Notes: generated from the sequence alone by a model not told the origin. Shown: positions 1 to 7,972, numbered from the stretch's first letter. The stretch is DNA of 56,225 nucleotides from Bacillota bacterium (GCA_023398575.1 JAEWSC010000008.1:1-56225), one strand, 5' to 3'. Numbers and translations are program-made.

Positions 1-69
1 TCGTACATCCTCGATGCTTTTGCATTGCCCGGACAGCATCTCTGCCAGTGCCTGTTCCTTTTCGTGCAT
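1..69 (-). CDS. Unidentified protein, N-terminal 23 codons only (cut by window edge)
   Basis: A minus-strand reading frame opens at an ATG at 69 with a good ribosome binding site (GAGAGGGG) just upstream and runs off the left edge. It reads MHEKEQALAEMLSGQCKSIE and a few more residues. It lies about 30 bases after the stop of the sigma-factor gene, so the two are probably co-transcribed. The fragment is too short to assign; its charged helix with a GQCKSIEDV stretch is faintly like the start of IS256-type transposases, but this is not enough for a call. Confidence 0.45.
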   Translation of the reverse strand, partial: MHEKEQALAEMLSGQCKSIEDVR

Positions 70-102
70 GGAAACATCCCCTCTCTTGGTTATTGTTCCC
101 AT

Positions 103-1620
103 TTACACGGAAATATGTACACTCTCCAGCATGATCTGATCTGTAAAATAGTCATCCTCCGGTTTTCTAAGTTGACCTTCCGCTTCAAGCCTCATACAAA
201 CAAGTGTGATCAACGCGCTCCATAGTGCCCCGAATATGCCGCCGATCTGGCTGTGCAGCCGCTTGGGCGTATGCGCCTGATAGAGCTTATACAGCTCGCT
301 TACAGGGCCAAGTAAGTTGATATGCCCAGAAATTTCTGTAAGGATAGCATCAAATACCCCCGCCTGTTCTTGTGTAAATACAGGAATCGTCCATCTATAC
401 CCATCCATTGTTTTCTCAATATGACGAAGCTTGATTCCTTCCGCTATCAGAGCCTCATCAAGCATGTTCAGATCTGATACTTTAGCGGACTCCAGCTTAC
501 AATGATATTTGCCAATCTCTTCGGACAGATATCTGGTAGTCCAGTAGTATGTAAAGCGGCCCTTTACGTAGCATCTGTTGCACCCCGTAAGTAGTTGTGA
601 TACTCGTCCGTCACACTCGTCGATCATGAACCAGCCTGTACTTCCGTCGATTCTCAGCCGTAAGTTACCTCGAGCGGATGGACCATGCATCTCTCTTGCG
701 GTATCAGAAGCCTTTCTTATGAGTATAGGTATATACAGCCACCATAGATTTTCGTTTGGTTTCTTGTTCCCCTCGAATCCAACCGCCCGCAGTGCACTAT
801 CATATTCTCTCAGTAATTCCGCAATTTCTGGTGCAAGCGTTTGCGCCTCCTTGGTTAAATGTTCAACAACCTTGTTTTGAAATGCTCTTGTATTTACAAT
901 AAAGTTTGTCACATATTTTTCACTATGCTTGACAATGGCCTCTCCATATAGGAGCTTTGGCAACTCATCCTCGATGTAGACACAAGGAATTCCGGTTACT
1001 TTGGATATTGCTTCAATGCTTTGGGGAGAATCGTAGCATGCTTTTGTGATTGCTCTTGATATCTGCCGGTCCAAATAATTAAACGGATTTATGCTTCCGT
1101 TTCCGCTGATACTCCAACGAATCTTCTCATAAATGCCTTTTTCGGTCATCTCCTCCTGCCACCTTTCCTTCAGCTTTTGCTTTCCCGCCTTCAGCCTCAG
1201 ACCTACGGCATTTGTGGTAATGCCATGCTTTTTTGCGATTTGGGCATAGGAGAGTTCATGGATATAGAAATCAATCAACGTTTCACGGTGCTGCCTTGCT
1301 ATGCTTCTGACAGCTGCTGATATGGCTTCCAGTTCCTCGCTTCTGTCTTCCTTTTCTTCGGCTGCAATATCCTCCAGCACGCCGCATTCCTCAAATGTTA
1401 CGTGCGAAATACACTCTTTTGAAATGTATCTCGCATATCGGTTACGTGCTATCCGCCATACCCATGCGTTAATATTCTTTACTTCGTATTTGTCAAGGCC
1501 TGCGGAAAGCTCGGTAAGAATATCTTGAGCAAGCTCCTCGGCTGCGTCAATAGAACTGAGCCTCTTTTTGCAGAATGCAAATATTTTGTCTGCATATGCA
1601 ATGATGATCTCCTTATCCAT
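103..1620 (-). CDS. ECF-like RNA polymerase sigma factor with a ~340-residue C-terminal extension
   Basis: Protein of 505 residues. Residues about 1-70 look like sigma region 2 (DAAEELAQDILTEL, then NAWVWRIARNRYARY) and about 105-155 like sigma region 4 with its helix-turn-helix (ELSYAQIAKKHGITTNAVGLRLK). Normal ECF sigmas end near residue 180; here about 340 more residues follow. The first part (about 190-240) looks like a winged helix (SIEAISKVTGIPCVYIEDEL), and later there is a Cys-rich spot (CDGRVSQLLTGCNRC). I chose the ATG at 1620 because AAGGGGGTG lies directly upstream; an in-frame ATG at 1680 has no such site. No anti-sigma factor is seen next to it, so the C-terminal region may do the sensing; that is inference. 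Confidence 0.75.
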   Translation of the reverse strand: MDKEIIIAYADKIFAFCKKRLSSIDAAEELAQDILTELSAGLDKYEVKNINAWVWRIARNRYARYISKECISHVTFEECGVLEDIAAEEKEDRSEELEAISAAVRSIARQHRETLIDFYIHELSYAQIAKKHGITTNAVGLRLKAGKQKLKERWQEEMTEKGIYEKIRWSISGNGSINPFNYLDRQISRAITKACYDSPQSIEAISKVTGIPCVYIEDELPKLLYGEAIVKHSEKYVTNFIVNTRAFQNKVVEHLTKEAQTLAPEIAELLREYDSALRAVGFEGNKKPNENLWWLYIPILIRKASDTAREMHGPSARGNLRLRIDGSTGWFMIDECDGRVSQLLTGCNRCYVKGRFTYYWTTRYLSEEIGKYHCKLESAKVSDLNMLDEALIAEGIKLRHIEKTMDGYRWTIPVFTQEQAGVFDAILTEISGHINLLGPVSELYKLYQAHTPKRLHSQIGGIFGALWSALITLVCMRLEAEGQLRKPEDDYFTDQIMLESVHISV

Positions 1621-1853
1621 GGTTTCACCCCCTTGTTTTAGATCTGCAGGTTCACTTATATAGTGCTGGAAGGCGGTCATTTATTTCTTGCTATGGTGCT
1701 ATCTTTTACATAAAATTCATCTGGGAAAGGGTATGGTGAGATATGAATAAAGCCCCTTTCCTTATTTTATACTGAGCGAGAAGACCGGGCAAGCTCAAAA
1801 CCATGGTTCGTATATTCAATGACGACCCGGGTGGCGATAACCTCGCATTCTGT

Positions 1854-1882
1854 TTGACAATATTTTCCCAAAGTTCTATAAT
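1854..1882 (+). promoter_or_regulatory. Consensus sigma-A promoter
   Basis: TTGACA at 1854-1859, a 17-base spacer, and TATAAT at 1877-1882. Both hexamers are perfect. It points toward the xpaC operon, about 250 bases upstream of its start. Confidence 0.7.
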
Positions 1883-1932
1883 AAACTGATACAGCAAAAG
1901 GGTAAAGAAATGAAGGAGGTTGCGAAAACCCC

Positions 1933-2076
1933 TTGTCTCTCATGGAATTCTCATGGTTTTCTCATGCCCTGTTCTTTGCTCTGTCTGTCCATTGTGTTAT
2001 AATTGTAACTGCTTTTCAGAAGCTTGACGCCCGCTATGCATGCTTGATGCACGATAATGCGGTTTTGCGCGGCTGA
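1933..2076 (+). CDS. Possible small membrane protein (47 aa, TTG start)
   Basis: After the perfect SD AAGGAGGT (1913-1920) a frame with a TTG start at 1933 reads 47 codons with a hydrophobic stretch (SHALFFALSVHCVIIVTAF) that could be one membrane helix. Spacing from SD to start is long (12 bases), and an in-frame ATG at 1942 is further still. The -10 of the next promoter lies inside the frame. I recognise no family; it may simply be a leader. Confidence 0.25.
   Translation: MSLMEFSWFSHALFFALSVHCVIIVTAFQKLDARYACLMHDNAVLRG
1975..2003 (+). promoter_or_regulatory. Probable xpaC operon promoter
   Basis: TTTGCT (1975-1980), 17-base spacer, perfect TATAAT (1998-2003), 140 bases ahead of the xpaC start. 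Confidence 0.5.
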
Positions 2077-2143
2077 GGCTTTACGCAAAGGCAAAATTCC
2101 GATACGATACCGCATGTGAACAATACCGGATGGAGGATCATTC

Positions 2144-2878
2144 ATGGCAAACAAGCAGCCTTCGCCCCGCGGGGCAAAAAACAGGAAAGGCGCCGGTGCA
2201 GGCATATTGGCCTTTGGCATCGCATTTGCGCTATATGCCTGGCTGTTTCCCTTATACAAGGTGTGGCATTATGTTCTGGCAGCCGCCGTGTCGCTGCTCG
2301 TTGGCCGTGTGATCGGCATCATGGGCTCCGGCTTGGATTTGAGTACCGGCAAACAGCAGCAAAAGACAAAGCTGGAAGAGATGATTCACCAGACGGGTGA
2401 TCCCGCCGCGGATGATGTCATCAAAAAAGGTGCAGAGATGATGGCGCAGATCAGGGAGGAAAACGACCTGATTCCCGATCCGGCCCTTTCCCAGCAGATG
2501 GATGATTTGGAGCGGCTGTGCGGGCAAATCTTCCGCACGGTGGCCGAAAAGCCGAAGAAGGCGCCTCAAATTCGCCGTTTTATGGATTATTATCTGCCCA
2601 CGACCTTAAAAATGCTTAAAAGCTATCGGGTCATGGATCAGCGGGAGGTTACCGGGAAAAACGCGCAAGAAGCCCGCAGCCGCATCGTAAAAGCCATGGG
2701 CGTGGTGCTGGCCGCCTGTGGGCGGCAGCTGGAAACCTTGTACCATGACGATATGCTGGACGTGACTACCGATATTGATGTGCTGGAGCAAATGCTCAAG
2801 CGCGACGGTCTGATCGACAGTGATCTTCGTACCATAGATAAAGCAACCATTGATATAAAAGAAAAACAACCGGAATAA
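2144..2878 (+). CDS. xpaC: XpaC-like 5-bromo-4-chloroindolyl phosphate hydrolysis family protein
   Basis: Protein of 244 residues. Two membrane segments sit at about 20-40 and 44-60, and a cytoplasmic helical region follows. The family hallmark is visible as IRRFMDYYLPTTLKMLKSYRVMDQ near residues 143-166. In Firmicutes this family is almost always paired with TelA, as here (12 bases to the next start). Despite the name it is not a proven hydrolase; its role is thought to be in envelope or tellurite/bacteriocin stress. Start at 2144 follows GGAGGATC. First gene of a likely four-gene operon with telA, a lemA-like gene and a TPM gene. Confidence 0.85.
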   Translation: MANKQPSPRGAKNRKGAGAGILAFGIAFALYAWLFPLYKVWHYVLAAAVSLLVGRVIGIMGSGLDLSTGKQQQKTKLEEMIHQTGDPAADDVIKKGAEMMAQIREENDLIPDPALSQQMDDLERLCGQIFRTVAEKPKKAPQIRRFMDYYLPTTLKMLKSYRVMDQREVTGKNAQEARSRIVKAMGVVLAACGRQLETLYHDDMLDVTTDIDVLEQMLKRDGLIDSDLRTIDKATIDIKEKQPE

Positions 2879-2890
2879 GGAGGAGCCAAC

Positions 2891-4066
2891 ATGAACAGCG
2901 AGCAGCAACAGGTCCCCGTCCTCACCGTGACGCCGGGCGTGACCCTCAAGGACAAGGAAATGCTGGAGGAAACCATCGTCTCCACCCAGACACTTGCGGC
3001 TCCCAAAGCTCCGGAGGTTGTCGTCAACGGTATTGATGATTCCATGCTCACCGATACGGAAAAAAAGAGCATTGAAGACTTTATTGGCCGGCTGAATCTA
3101 AGCGATCCTGACCATGTGCTTTTGTTTGGTGCCGACGCCCAGAAAAAGATTGCGGATTTTTCTGACAAGGCTTTGGAGTATGTAAAAAGCAGCGAGACCG
3201 GCGAAGTAGGCGATATGCTGGTTGGCCTTGTGGCGGAGCTGAAAGGCTTTGAATCGGATGCCGAAGAACCCAAAGGCTTGAAAAAGCTTTTTAAAAGTGC
3301 CGGCAGGCACATCGAAATGCTCAAAGCCAGGTATGAAAAGGTAGGCGTCAATGTGGATTCCATCGCGGGCAGCCTGGAAAAATACCAGGTGCAGCTGCTA
3401 AAGGATGTTTCCATGTTCAACCACCTGTATGATCAGAACACCTTATACTTTAAGGAACTGACCATGTACATTCTGGCCGGTGACGAAAAGCTTCGCATCG
3501 TACGGGAAACAGACCTCAAGGAACTGATGGACAAGGCCGCACAGACGGGAGACGCTATGGACGCGCAAAAGGCCAACGATTTGTCCGCCATGTGCGACAG
3601 GTTTGAAAAGAAACTGCACGACTTGAAGCTCACCCGGCAGGTGGCGCTGCAAATGGCGCCTCAAATCAGGCTTCTGCAAAACAATGACAGCCTGCTGGTG
3701 GAGCGCATTCAAAGCACGCTGAGCAATACCCTTCCACTATGGAAGAGCCAAATGGTATTGGCGCTGGGCTTGTTCCACAGCCAGTCTGCCCTAAAAGCAC
3801 AAACGGCCGTGACCAACATGACCAATGAACTGCTCAAAAAGAACGCAGAAATGTTAAAGCTTGGCACCATTGAAACCGCCAAGGAAGCGGAGCGCGGCAT
3901 CATCGACATCGAAACTCTGGTGCAGACCAACCAATCTCTCATCGACACCATCAACGAAGTCGTGCGCATCCAGTCGGAAGGCCATCAAAAGCGGCTGAGC
4001 GCGGAAGCCACTTTATACAAGATGGAAGGCGAACTGAAGCGCAAGCTGCTGGAACTCAAGCGCTGA
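2891..4066 (+). CDS. telA: TelA family toxic anion resistance protein
   Basis: Protein of 391 residues, the normal length of TelA (KlaA/YceH) proteins, with no membrane segment. The core is largely helical. The conserved stretch PQIRLLQNNDSLLVERIQST followed by LPLWKSQMVLALGLFHSQSA identifies the family. The family is linked to resistance to tellurite, cell-wall antibiotics and bacteriocins, but its biochemical role is unknown. AAGGAGGAG precedes the start, 12 bases after the xpaC stop, so the two are translated from one message. Confidence 0.92.
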   Translation: MNSEQQQVPVLTVTPGVTLKDKEMLEETIVSTQTLAAPKAPEVVVNGIDDSMLTDTEKKSIEDFIGRLNLSDPDHVLLFGADAQKKIADFSDKALEYVKSSETGEVGDMLVGLVAELKGFESDAEEPKGLKKLFKSAGRHIEMLKARYEKVGVNVDSIAGSLEKYQVQLLKDVSMFNHLYDQNTLYFKELTMYILAGDEKLRIVRETDLKELMDKAAQTGDAMDAQKANDLSAMCDRFEKKLHDLKLTRQVALQMAPQIRLLQNNDSLLVERIQSTLSNTLPLWKSQMVLALGLFHSQSALKAQTAVTNMTNELLKKNAEMLKLGTIETAKEAERGIIDIETLVQTNQSLIDTINEVVRIQSEGHQKRLSAEATLYKMEGELKRKLLELKR

Positions 4067-4213
4067 AACCAGTCTGAAACAAACGCGGGAACCTATTTGA
4101 TTCTTTGCGGTTTGCCCATTCCTTAATGTCTCGGCCTGTGGATTTGCTTTGGCCGATTCAAGACAGATGGAAAAAGCGCAAGGACTGCTTGTTATGCATA
4201 TGGAGGAAGGAAC

Positions 4214-4765
4214 ATGAAAAACACCGGGCGGACATTTTTCTGCCTGCTGGTCGCAATCATTTTAGTGCTGGGCAGCGTTGCCTTTGGCGCCAGCAAGGGC
4301 TGGAAGAAGGAAGCGCAGGAGCTCAGCAGCCTGTATGACCAGGAGAATGGTCTTAAGAGCCTGCTGGAATTAAGGACAGCAGACGCCGGCAACCTGCTGG
4401 TGGTGGCGCGCCGTCACATGGACGCGCAGGATCAACGGATTCTGGATGTGGAAAAAGCGAGGAAAGTACTCCTTGGCAGCGGATCGCTGACAGAAAAGTA
4501 TGCTGCCAACCAAGCCTTGACTACTGCTGTGAATAGCCTGACCAGCGCGCTGGAAAGCGAATCCTCGCTGAAGGCTGACACGAAGGATTGGAATTATGTT
4601 GTTTCGCTGAAGAAGGCACTGGAAGTGTACTTGGGCGGCGATGCTGCCATTGCATACAACGAAGCTGTTGCTTCCTATAACGAACGTATGTCTGGCAGTA
4701 TCAGCGGCTGGATTGCCAGTCACTTGATGGGCGTACATGAGGCTCAGCCCTTTTCCAATCCATAA
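4214..4765 (+). CDS. LemA-like membrane-anchored or secreted protein
   Basis: Protein of 183 residues. It starts with a hydrophobic segment (residues 8-27, ending VAFGA) that could be a signal peptide or membrane anchor, followed by a helical domain with LemA features: R.ADAGNLLVVARRH near residues 55-68 and IAYNEAVASYNERMSG near the C terminus. LemA proteins form four-helix bundles outside the membrane and are of unknown function, often next to TPM-domain genes, as here. The SD GGAGGAAGG lies just before the ATG. The 148-base gap after telA shows no clear terminator. Confidence 0.75.
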   Translation: MKNTGRTFFCLLVAIILVLGSVAFGASKGWKKEAQELSSLYDQENGLKSLLELRTADAGNLLVVARRHMDAQDQRILDVEKARKVLLGSGSLTEKYAANQALTTAVNSLTSALESESSLKADTKDWNYVVSLKKALEVYLGGDAAIAYNEAVASYNERMSGSISGWIASHLMGVHEAQPFSNP

Positions 4766-4794
4766 CCTGCCGTCTTGTATAAAGGAGAATTGCT

Positions 4795-5676
4795 ATGGCG
4801 CGCCGCGCATTGATTCGTTTTCTTGGTTTTACGCTTTTGATCGTCCTTATGCTTGCGCTGCCGCTTGCAGCCATGGCATCCCCCAGGTATCCCACCAAAA
4901 CCGATCTGCCGGTATCAGATAACGCCAACATTTTTCCGGAGCAGACCGTGTTCGATTTGAATACGTTTCACGACACGCTTAAAAACAAAACGGGCGTGAA
5001 GCTATGGGTCGTTACCGTCCACTTTTTGGATGGTATGAATGTATCCGACTTCGCCCGTGAGGTCTTTCGTCAATGGAATTTAGGCGATGATGATTTGCTT
5101 CTTTTGGCTTCCGCTGGAGATGAGGCTTGCACAACCATTGCAGGACCGTCCCTGGAAAAGCGATTTTCTCAAGATAGCCGGCAGTTTTTGCTGAGCTCGT
5201 ACTTTTTGAATGATTTTCAAAACGAAAAATATGATGCGGCTTTCCGCGCATACATTCCCCAACTGGCTGCTGCCCTTGGTAAGCAGTATGGCGAAACGAT
5301 CCCCACCGGTAGCTTGTTCGGCATTCCCGCGGCAGCCCCAACGCCTGCGCCCACCATTGTGCCGCCCAGCAGCAATGAAAGCAGCGCCGAGGATATCAGC
5401 AACGATTGGATGGAGTATTTGCCCGGTGGCAGCAAGTTCTTCGCTGAGTGGGATAAACCCGAAAGGACACCTGTACCCAACAACTATTTTAGAGAAGAAA
5501 AGTCTTCCGGCTTCAGCCTGGGCTCGTTGTTCATCTTGTTCATCCTCTTTTCTTTGGTTTTCGGTTCAAAGAAGCGTAGAATGGGAAGCCGCTATGGCTG
5601 CGGCTGCGGTCCCTTGGGATGGCTGGTTGCAATGCTTGGCATGGGTGAAATTGTTAGAAACCGCCGCCGTTGGTAA
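4795..5676 (+). CDS. TPM domain (YgcG-like) secreted/membrane protein
   Basis: Protein of 293 residues. Signal peptide at 1-29 (ends PLAAMAS); TPM domain at about 35-165, recognisable from VSDNANIFPEQTVFDLNTF, the VWVVTV-like strand, and a DDDLLLLAS strand; a Pro/Ser-rich linker (about 180-205); a membrane helix near 245-262 (GSLFILFILFSLVFG); and a short basic, Gly/Cys-rich tail (YGCGCGPLG). TPM proteins are often encoded beside LemA and probably act at the cell surface or in membrane repair. AAAGGAG precedes the start, 29 bases after the lemA-like stop. Confidence 0.85.
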   Translation: MARRALIRFLGFTLLIVLMLALPLAAMASPRYPTKTDLPVSDNANIFPEQTVFDLNTFHDTLKNKTGVKLWVVTVHFLDGMNVSDFAREVFRQWNLGDDDLLLLASAGDEACTTIAGPSLEKRFSQDSRQFLLSSYFLNDFQNEKYDAAFRAYIPQLAAALGKQYGETIPTGSLFGIPAAAPTPAPTIVPPSSNESSAEDISNDWMEYLPGGSKFFAEWDKPERTPVPNNYFREEKSSGFSLGSLFILFILFSLVFGSKKRRMGSRYGCGCGPLGWLVAMLGMGEIVRNRRRW

Positions 5677-5702
5677 AATAGTTTCCTGTTATCACAAAAA
5701 TC

Positions 5703-5719
5703 TTAACAATTTGTTTACA
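5703..5719 (+). promoter_or_regulatory. PhoB/PhoP-type direct repeat
   Basis: TTAACA-N5-TTTACA, two near-identical hexamers with an 11-base period, 64 bases ahead of the response-regulator start. This spacing is typical of OmpR/PhoB-family binding sites, so it may be an autoregulatory site. No functional proof. Confidence 0.4.
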
Positions 5720-5782
5720 ATTTTAAGACGTATGCGGCATGAATTCCCATAGATGGAACGTTGCATACATGAGGTGAAATGC

Positions 5783-6427
5783 ATGGCTGAAGTGCTCATC
5801 ATCGAAAGAGATGGACAATTGTCCAAACAGATGGTGCAAGTATTGACCCAGGAGGGTCACGGATGCTGGGCGGTAGAAAGCCCGGCGCAAGCGGGAGAGT
5901 ATTTGCATGCCCTTGGAAATGGCTTGGTCATCATGAATGCCCGTCTTCCCTGGACGGACAGCCATCTTTTCCTGGCCAACCTTTCTAGGCGCAGATGTCC
6001 CGTTGTATTCATCACCCGTGAGTCTGACACAAAGGATCACCTTCAGGCATTGTATGCCGGGCCGAGCAGGGTGCTGGTAAGGCCTTTTGACGGCGAGACC
6101 TTGGCAATGCAGGTAGATGATCTTTTGAAGGAAGTAGAAAGCCGGCTGACGCTGGGCAGCCTGGAAATCAACCTGGAAGACAAGGCTGTTCTTCTGGAAG
6201 GGGAACCGCTTGATCTAACCGCCCAGGAATTCGCCCTTTTGCAAGCTTTAATGGAAAATCCGGACACAGCTTTGTCTAGGGAGCATTTGCTGCGCACGGC
6301 CTGGGGTTATCAGGGCATTGGAGAAACGCGCACGGTAGACGTGCATGTGCAGCGGCTGCGCAAAAAGCTGGGCGGCGACCGGATCGAAACCGTGTATAAG
6401 CTTGGCTACCGGCTGAAAATGGCATGA
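5783..6427 (+). CDS. Orphan OmpR/PhoB-family response regulator with atypical receiver
   Basis: Protein of 214 residues from the ATG at 5783, which follows GAGGTGAA; an upstream in-frame ATG at 5753 lacks an SD. Receiver-like domain at 1-115 and winged-helix DNA-binding domain at about 120-214 (LTAQEFALLQALMENPD, SREHLLRTAWGY, RTVDVHVQRLRKKLGG, ETVYKLGYRLK). In the receiver the phospho-acceptor Asp is replaced by Asn (LVIMNARLP where VILDLMLP is usual), the acidic pair after strand 1 is ER (LIIERDG), and the invariant Lys is Arg (VLVRPFD). No histidine kinase gene is adjacent. It is likely to act without phosphorylation. Confidence 0.88.
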   Translation: MAEVLIIERDGQLSKQMVQVLTQEGHGCWAVESPAQAGEYLHALGNGLVIMNARLPWTDSHLFLANLSRRRCPVVFITRESDTKDHLQALYAGPSRVLVRPFDGETLAMQVDDLLKEVESRLTLGSLEINLEDKAVLLEGEPLDLTAQEFALLQALMENPDTALSREHLLRTAWGYQGIGETRTVDVHVQRLRKKLGGDRIETVYKLGYRLKMA

Positions 6428-6448
6428 TTTGAAACCGAGAAAGCTACA

Positions 6449-6492
6449 TACAAGTAAGCCGCCAGCAGCATGTTGCAGGCGGTTTGCTTGTA
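6449..6492. terminator. Intergenic hairpin between convergent genes
   Basis: TACAAGTAAGCCGCC pairs with GGCGGTTTGCTTGTA (a 15-base stem with G-U pairs). It lies between the stop codons of the response regulator and the VanY-like gene. The T-tract is weak, but the position suits a bidirectional terminator. Confidence 0.55.
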
Positions 6493-6508
6493 TTCATAGA
6501 CAGATAGA

Positions 6509-7639
6509 TCACTGATAACTAAACGCTGTAACTACGCCGCCCATGTTGTCCAACGATTTCAAGTAAGAGGTAGCAGCCAAGGGCACTTCGATATCGACTA
6601 CAGGGCTGTCGCCAACCTGGCTGCGGTAAATTTCATATTTGAGCACGCCATTTTCATATACGGCTAGATGGGGGTGCTGAATTAAATATTCAATATACTC
6701 TTCCAAGCACAGGTCCAACTGTCTCATAACAGTTGCGTGGGGTATACCCACCCAGCGGTACAGATTCAGGTTAATGGTAATGCCCGTTTTGAAGGATTTG
6801 TCTGTCCAGGAGGAGTTGGGGAAGTCTTGGGTGGGGAAACGGAAAATAATGCCGTATTTCCAGCAATTTTCCGTAAACCACTTTCCTTGATCGGAATCTT
6901 GAAAGTAAAGCTTGTTGGGATTGGGGTACAAGCTCATCTCAAAGGAAAGACCGCTTTGATATTCGCTGGTGCCCGGCTCGTTCACACTCTTTTTCGTCTG
7001 CTCAATCAGGGTGTCTCCGCTGTACTTATCCTCTAGCCTGGCCTTTGCGGCATCAAACATCTCCTGCTGCCTTTCCATGGTGCGCAGGCCCGCATATACA
7101 AAATAATCCTTTAGTCCGGCTGTAGCCGCATCCTTGAGCATCATATCCAGGGCGTCGATGGCTGGCCTGAAAAGCCGCACACTCATATCTGAAGCACCAA
7201 CGCGCCGGCTGGTAGCCGCAATGACACCTTCGGCTGCGTCTATGGAGTAATCGCTGGGCAGTTTGTGCCAGGCATTCACCAGCAGCATACCGCCGGTTAA
7301 CAGCTCAGCCCTGTCGACGGAGATGCGCTGGGTGTTTTCAAGGGCGAAGGTGCTCACGTCAACAATATCCCAGCCCTCTTTTTTTGCTTCGGGCCAGCCC
7401 ATGATTTGCCCTTTTTGCGTCGCGTTCTGATAATCCGCAACGGCGGCGGCATAGTCCTGTTCTCTTTTTTGATTGATCGCCTTGGTATCCTTGATTTTCT
7501 GGTCCAGCGTATGCTTTTCAAACGCGTTGAGGCCATAGAAAATCCCGGCGCAAACGGCGGCGCCAACAGCAAGGAGTACCGCCCCGCGGATCAAAGTGCG
7601 GATTGGATCCGCTTTCTTTTTGCCTTTGCTTCTGCTCAT
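6509..7639 (-). CDS. VanY-like D-Ala-D-Ala carboxypeptidase fold, probably catalytically dead
   Basis: Protein of 376 residues: a basic N-terminus (SRSKGKKKADP), one membrane helix at about 20-40, a coiled stretch, then an M15/VanY domain in the C-terminal half. The fold is recognisable from PGTSEYQSGLSFEM, GKWFTENCWKYGIIFRFP and YRWVGIPHA. In active family members these read SEHQTGLAVDL and EPWHYRYVG. Here the first zinc His is Tyr, the Asp is Glu, and the catalytic Glu and second His are Asn and Leu. It is therefore expected to bind peptidoglycan or act as a scaffold and not to cleave. The ATG at 7639 is favoured by AGAGGAT at suitable spacing; an ATG at 7648 is in frame. Confidence 0.8.
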   Translation of the reverse strand: MSRSKGKKKADPIRTLIRGAVLLAVGAAVCAGIFYGLNAFEKHTLDQKIKDTKAINQKREQDYAAAVADYQNATQKGQIMGWPEAKKEGWDIVDVSTFALENTQRISVDRAELLTGGMLLVNAWHKLPSDYSIDAAEGVIAATSRRVGASDMSVRLFRPAIDALDMMLKDAATAGLKDYFVYAGLRTMERQQEMFDAAKARLEDKYSGDTLIEQTKKSVNEPGTSEYQSGLSFEMSLYPNPNKLYFQDSDQGKWFTENCWKYGIIFRFPTQDFPNSSWTDKSFKTGITINLNLYRWVGIPHATVMRQLDLCLEEYIEYLIQHPHLAVYENGVLKYEIYRSQVGDSPVVDIEVPLAATSYLKSLDNMGGVVTAFSYQ

Positions 7640-7917
7640 GCTTATCATCCTCTTCTTCCCAGGGATAGATTACCCCATAGGACTTGCATCCATGCATGTA
7701 TATAAACGAATGGCTGTTACATTTCCTTGCAGCAGTCAAGCCCTGTGGGCTCAAACCGGCACAGGCAATACAAAAGCATTCGACCAGATATGTAAAAAAT
7801 CCTTCTTTTTTATGAAGGGAGACTGTGCGCACAACGGTTTGGGGCCATCAGTTGTGTGATTTCAAACGCTATATTGCTGTTTTGAAATAGAAAATGGATG
7901 TTCTGTATGTGAAAGCG

Positions 7918-7946
7918 TTGACAATCTTCTCCTTATCAAATAGCAT
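7918..7946 (+). promoter_or_regulatory. Promoter of the ABC exporter genes
   Basis: TTGACA (7918-7923), 17-base spacer, TAGCAT (7941-7946), 34 bases ahead of the ATPase start. Confidence 0.5.
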
Positions 7947-7972
7947 ATTGCTTTGTAAAAAGGGATAAGGAG
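7929..7972 (+). promoter_or_regulatory. 9-bp inverted repeat spanning the promoter and SD
   Basis: CTCCTTATC at 7929-7937 is exactly complementary to GATAAGGAG at 7964-7972. The left arm lies between -35 and -10 and the right arm contains the SD of the ATPase gene. It may be an operator; if transcription starts further upstream it would hide the SD. Confidence 0.35.

Larger units (their letters stand above)
1681..2143. other. Intergenic region with two plus-strand promoters and a possible small ORF
   Basis: This 463-base gap separates the divergent sigma and xpaC genes. It holds a consensus promoter at 1854-1882, a perfect SD (AAGGAGGT, 1913-1920), a possible 47-codon ORF and a second promoter at 1975-2003. 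An inverted repeat GGAAAGGG/CCCTTTCC followed by TTATTTTAT lies near 1713-1765 on the plus strand, but no plus-strand gene ends there. Confidence 0.5.

Noticed and set aside
1..69. IS256-type transposase start
   Set aside because: Only 23 residues are visible and the similarity is vague; not enough to call a mobile element.
1713..1765. GGAAAGGG/CCCTTTCC hairpin with TTATTTTAT
   Set aside because: It would terminate plus-strand transcription but no plus-strand gene ends there; noted in the intergenic entry only.
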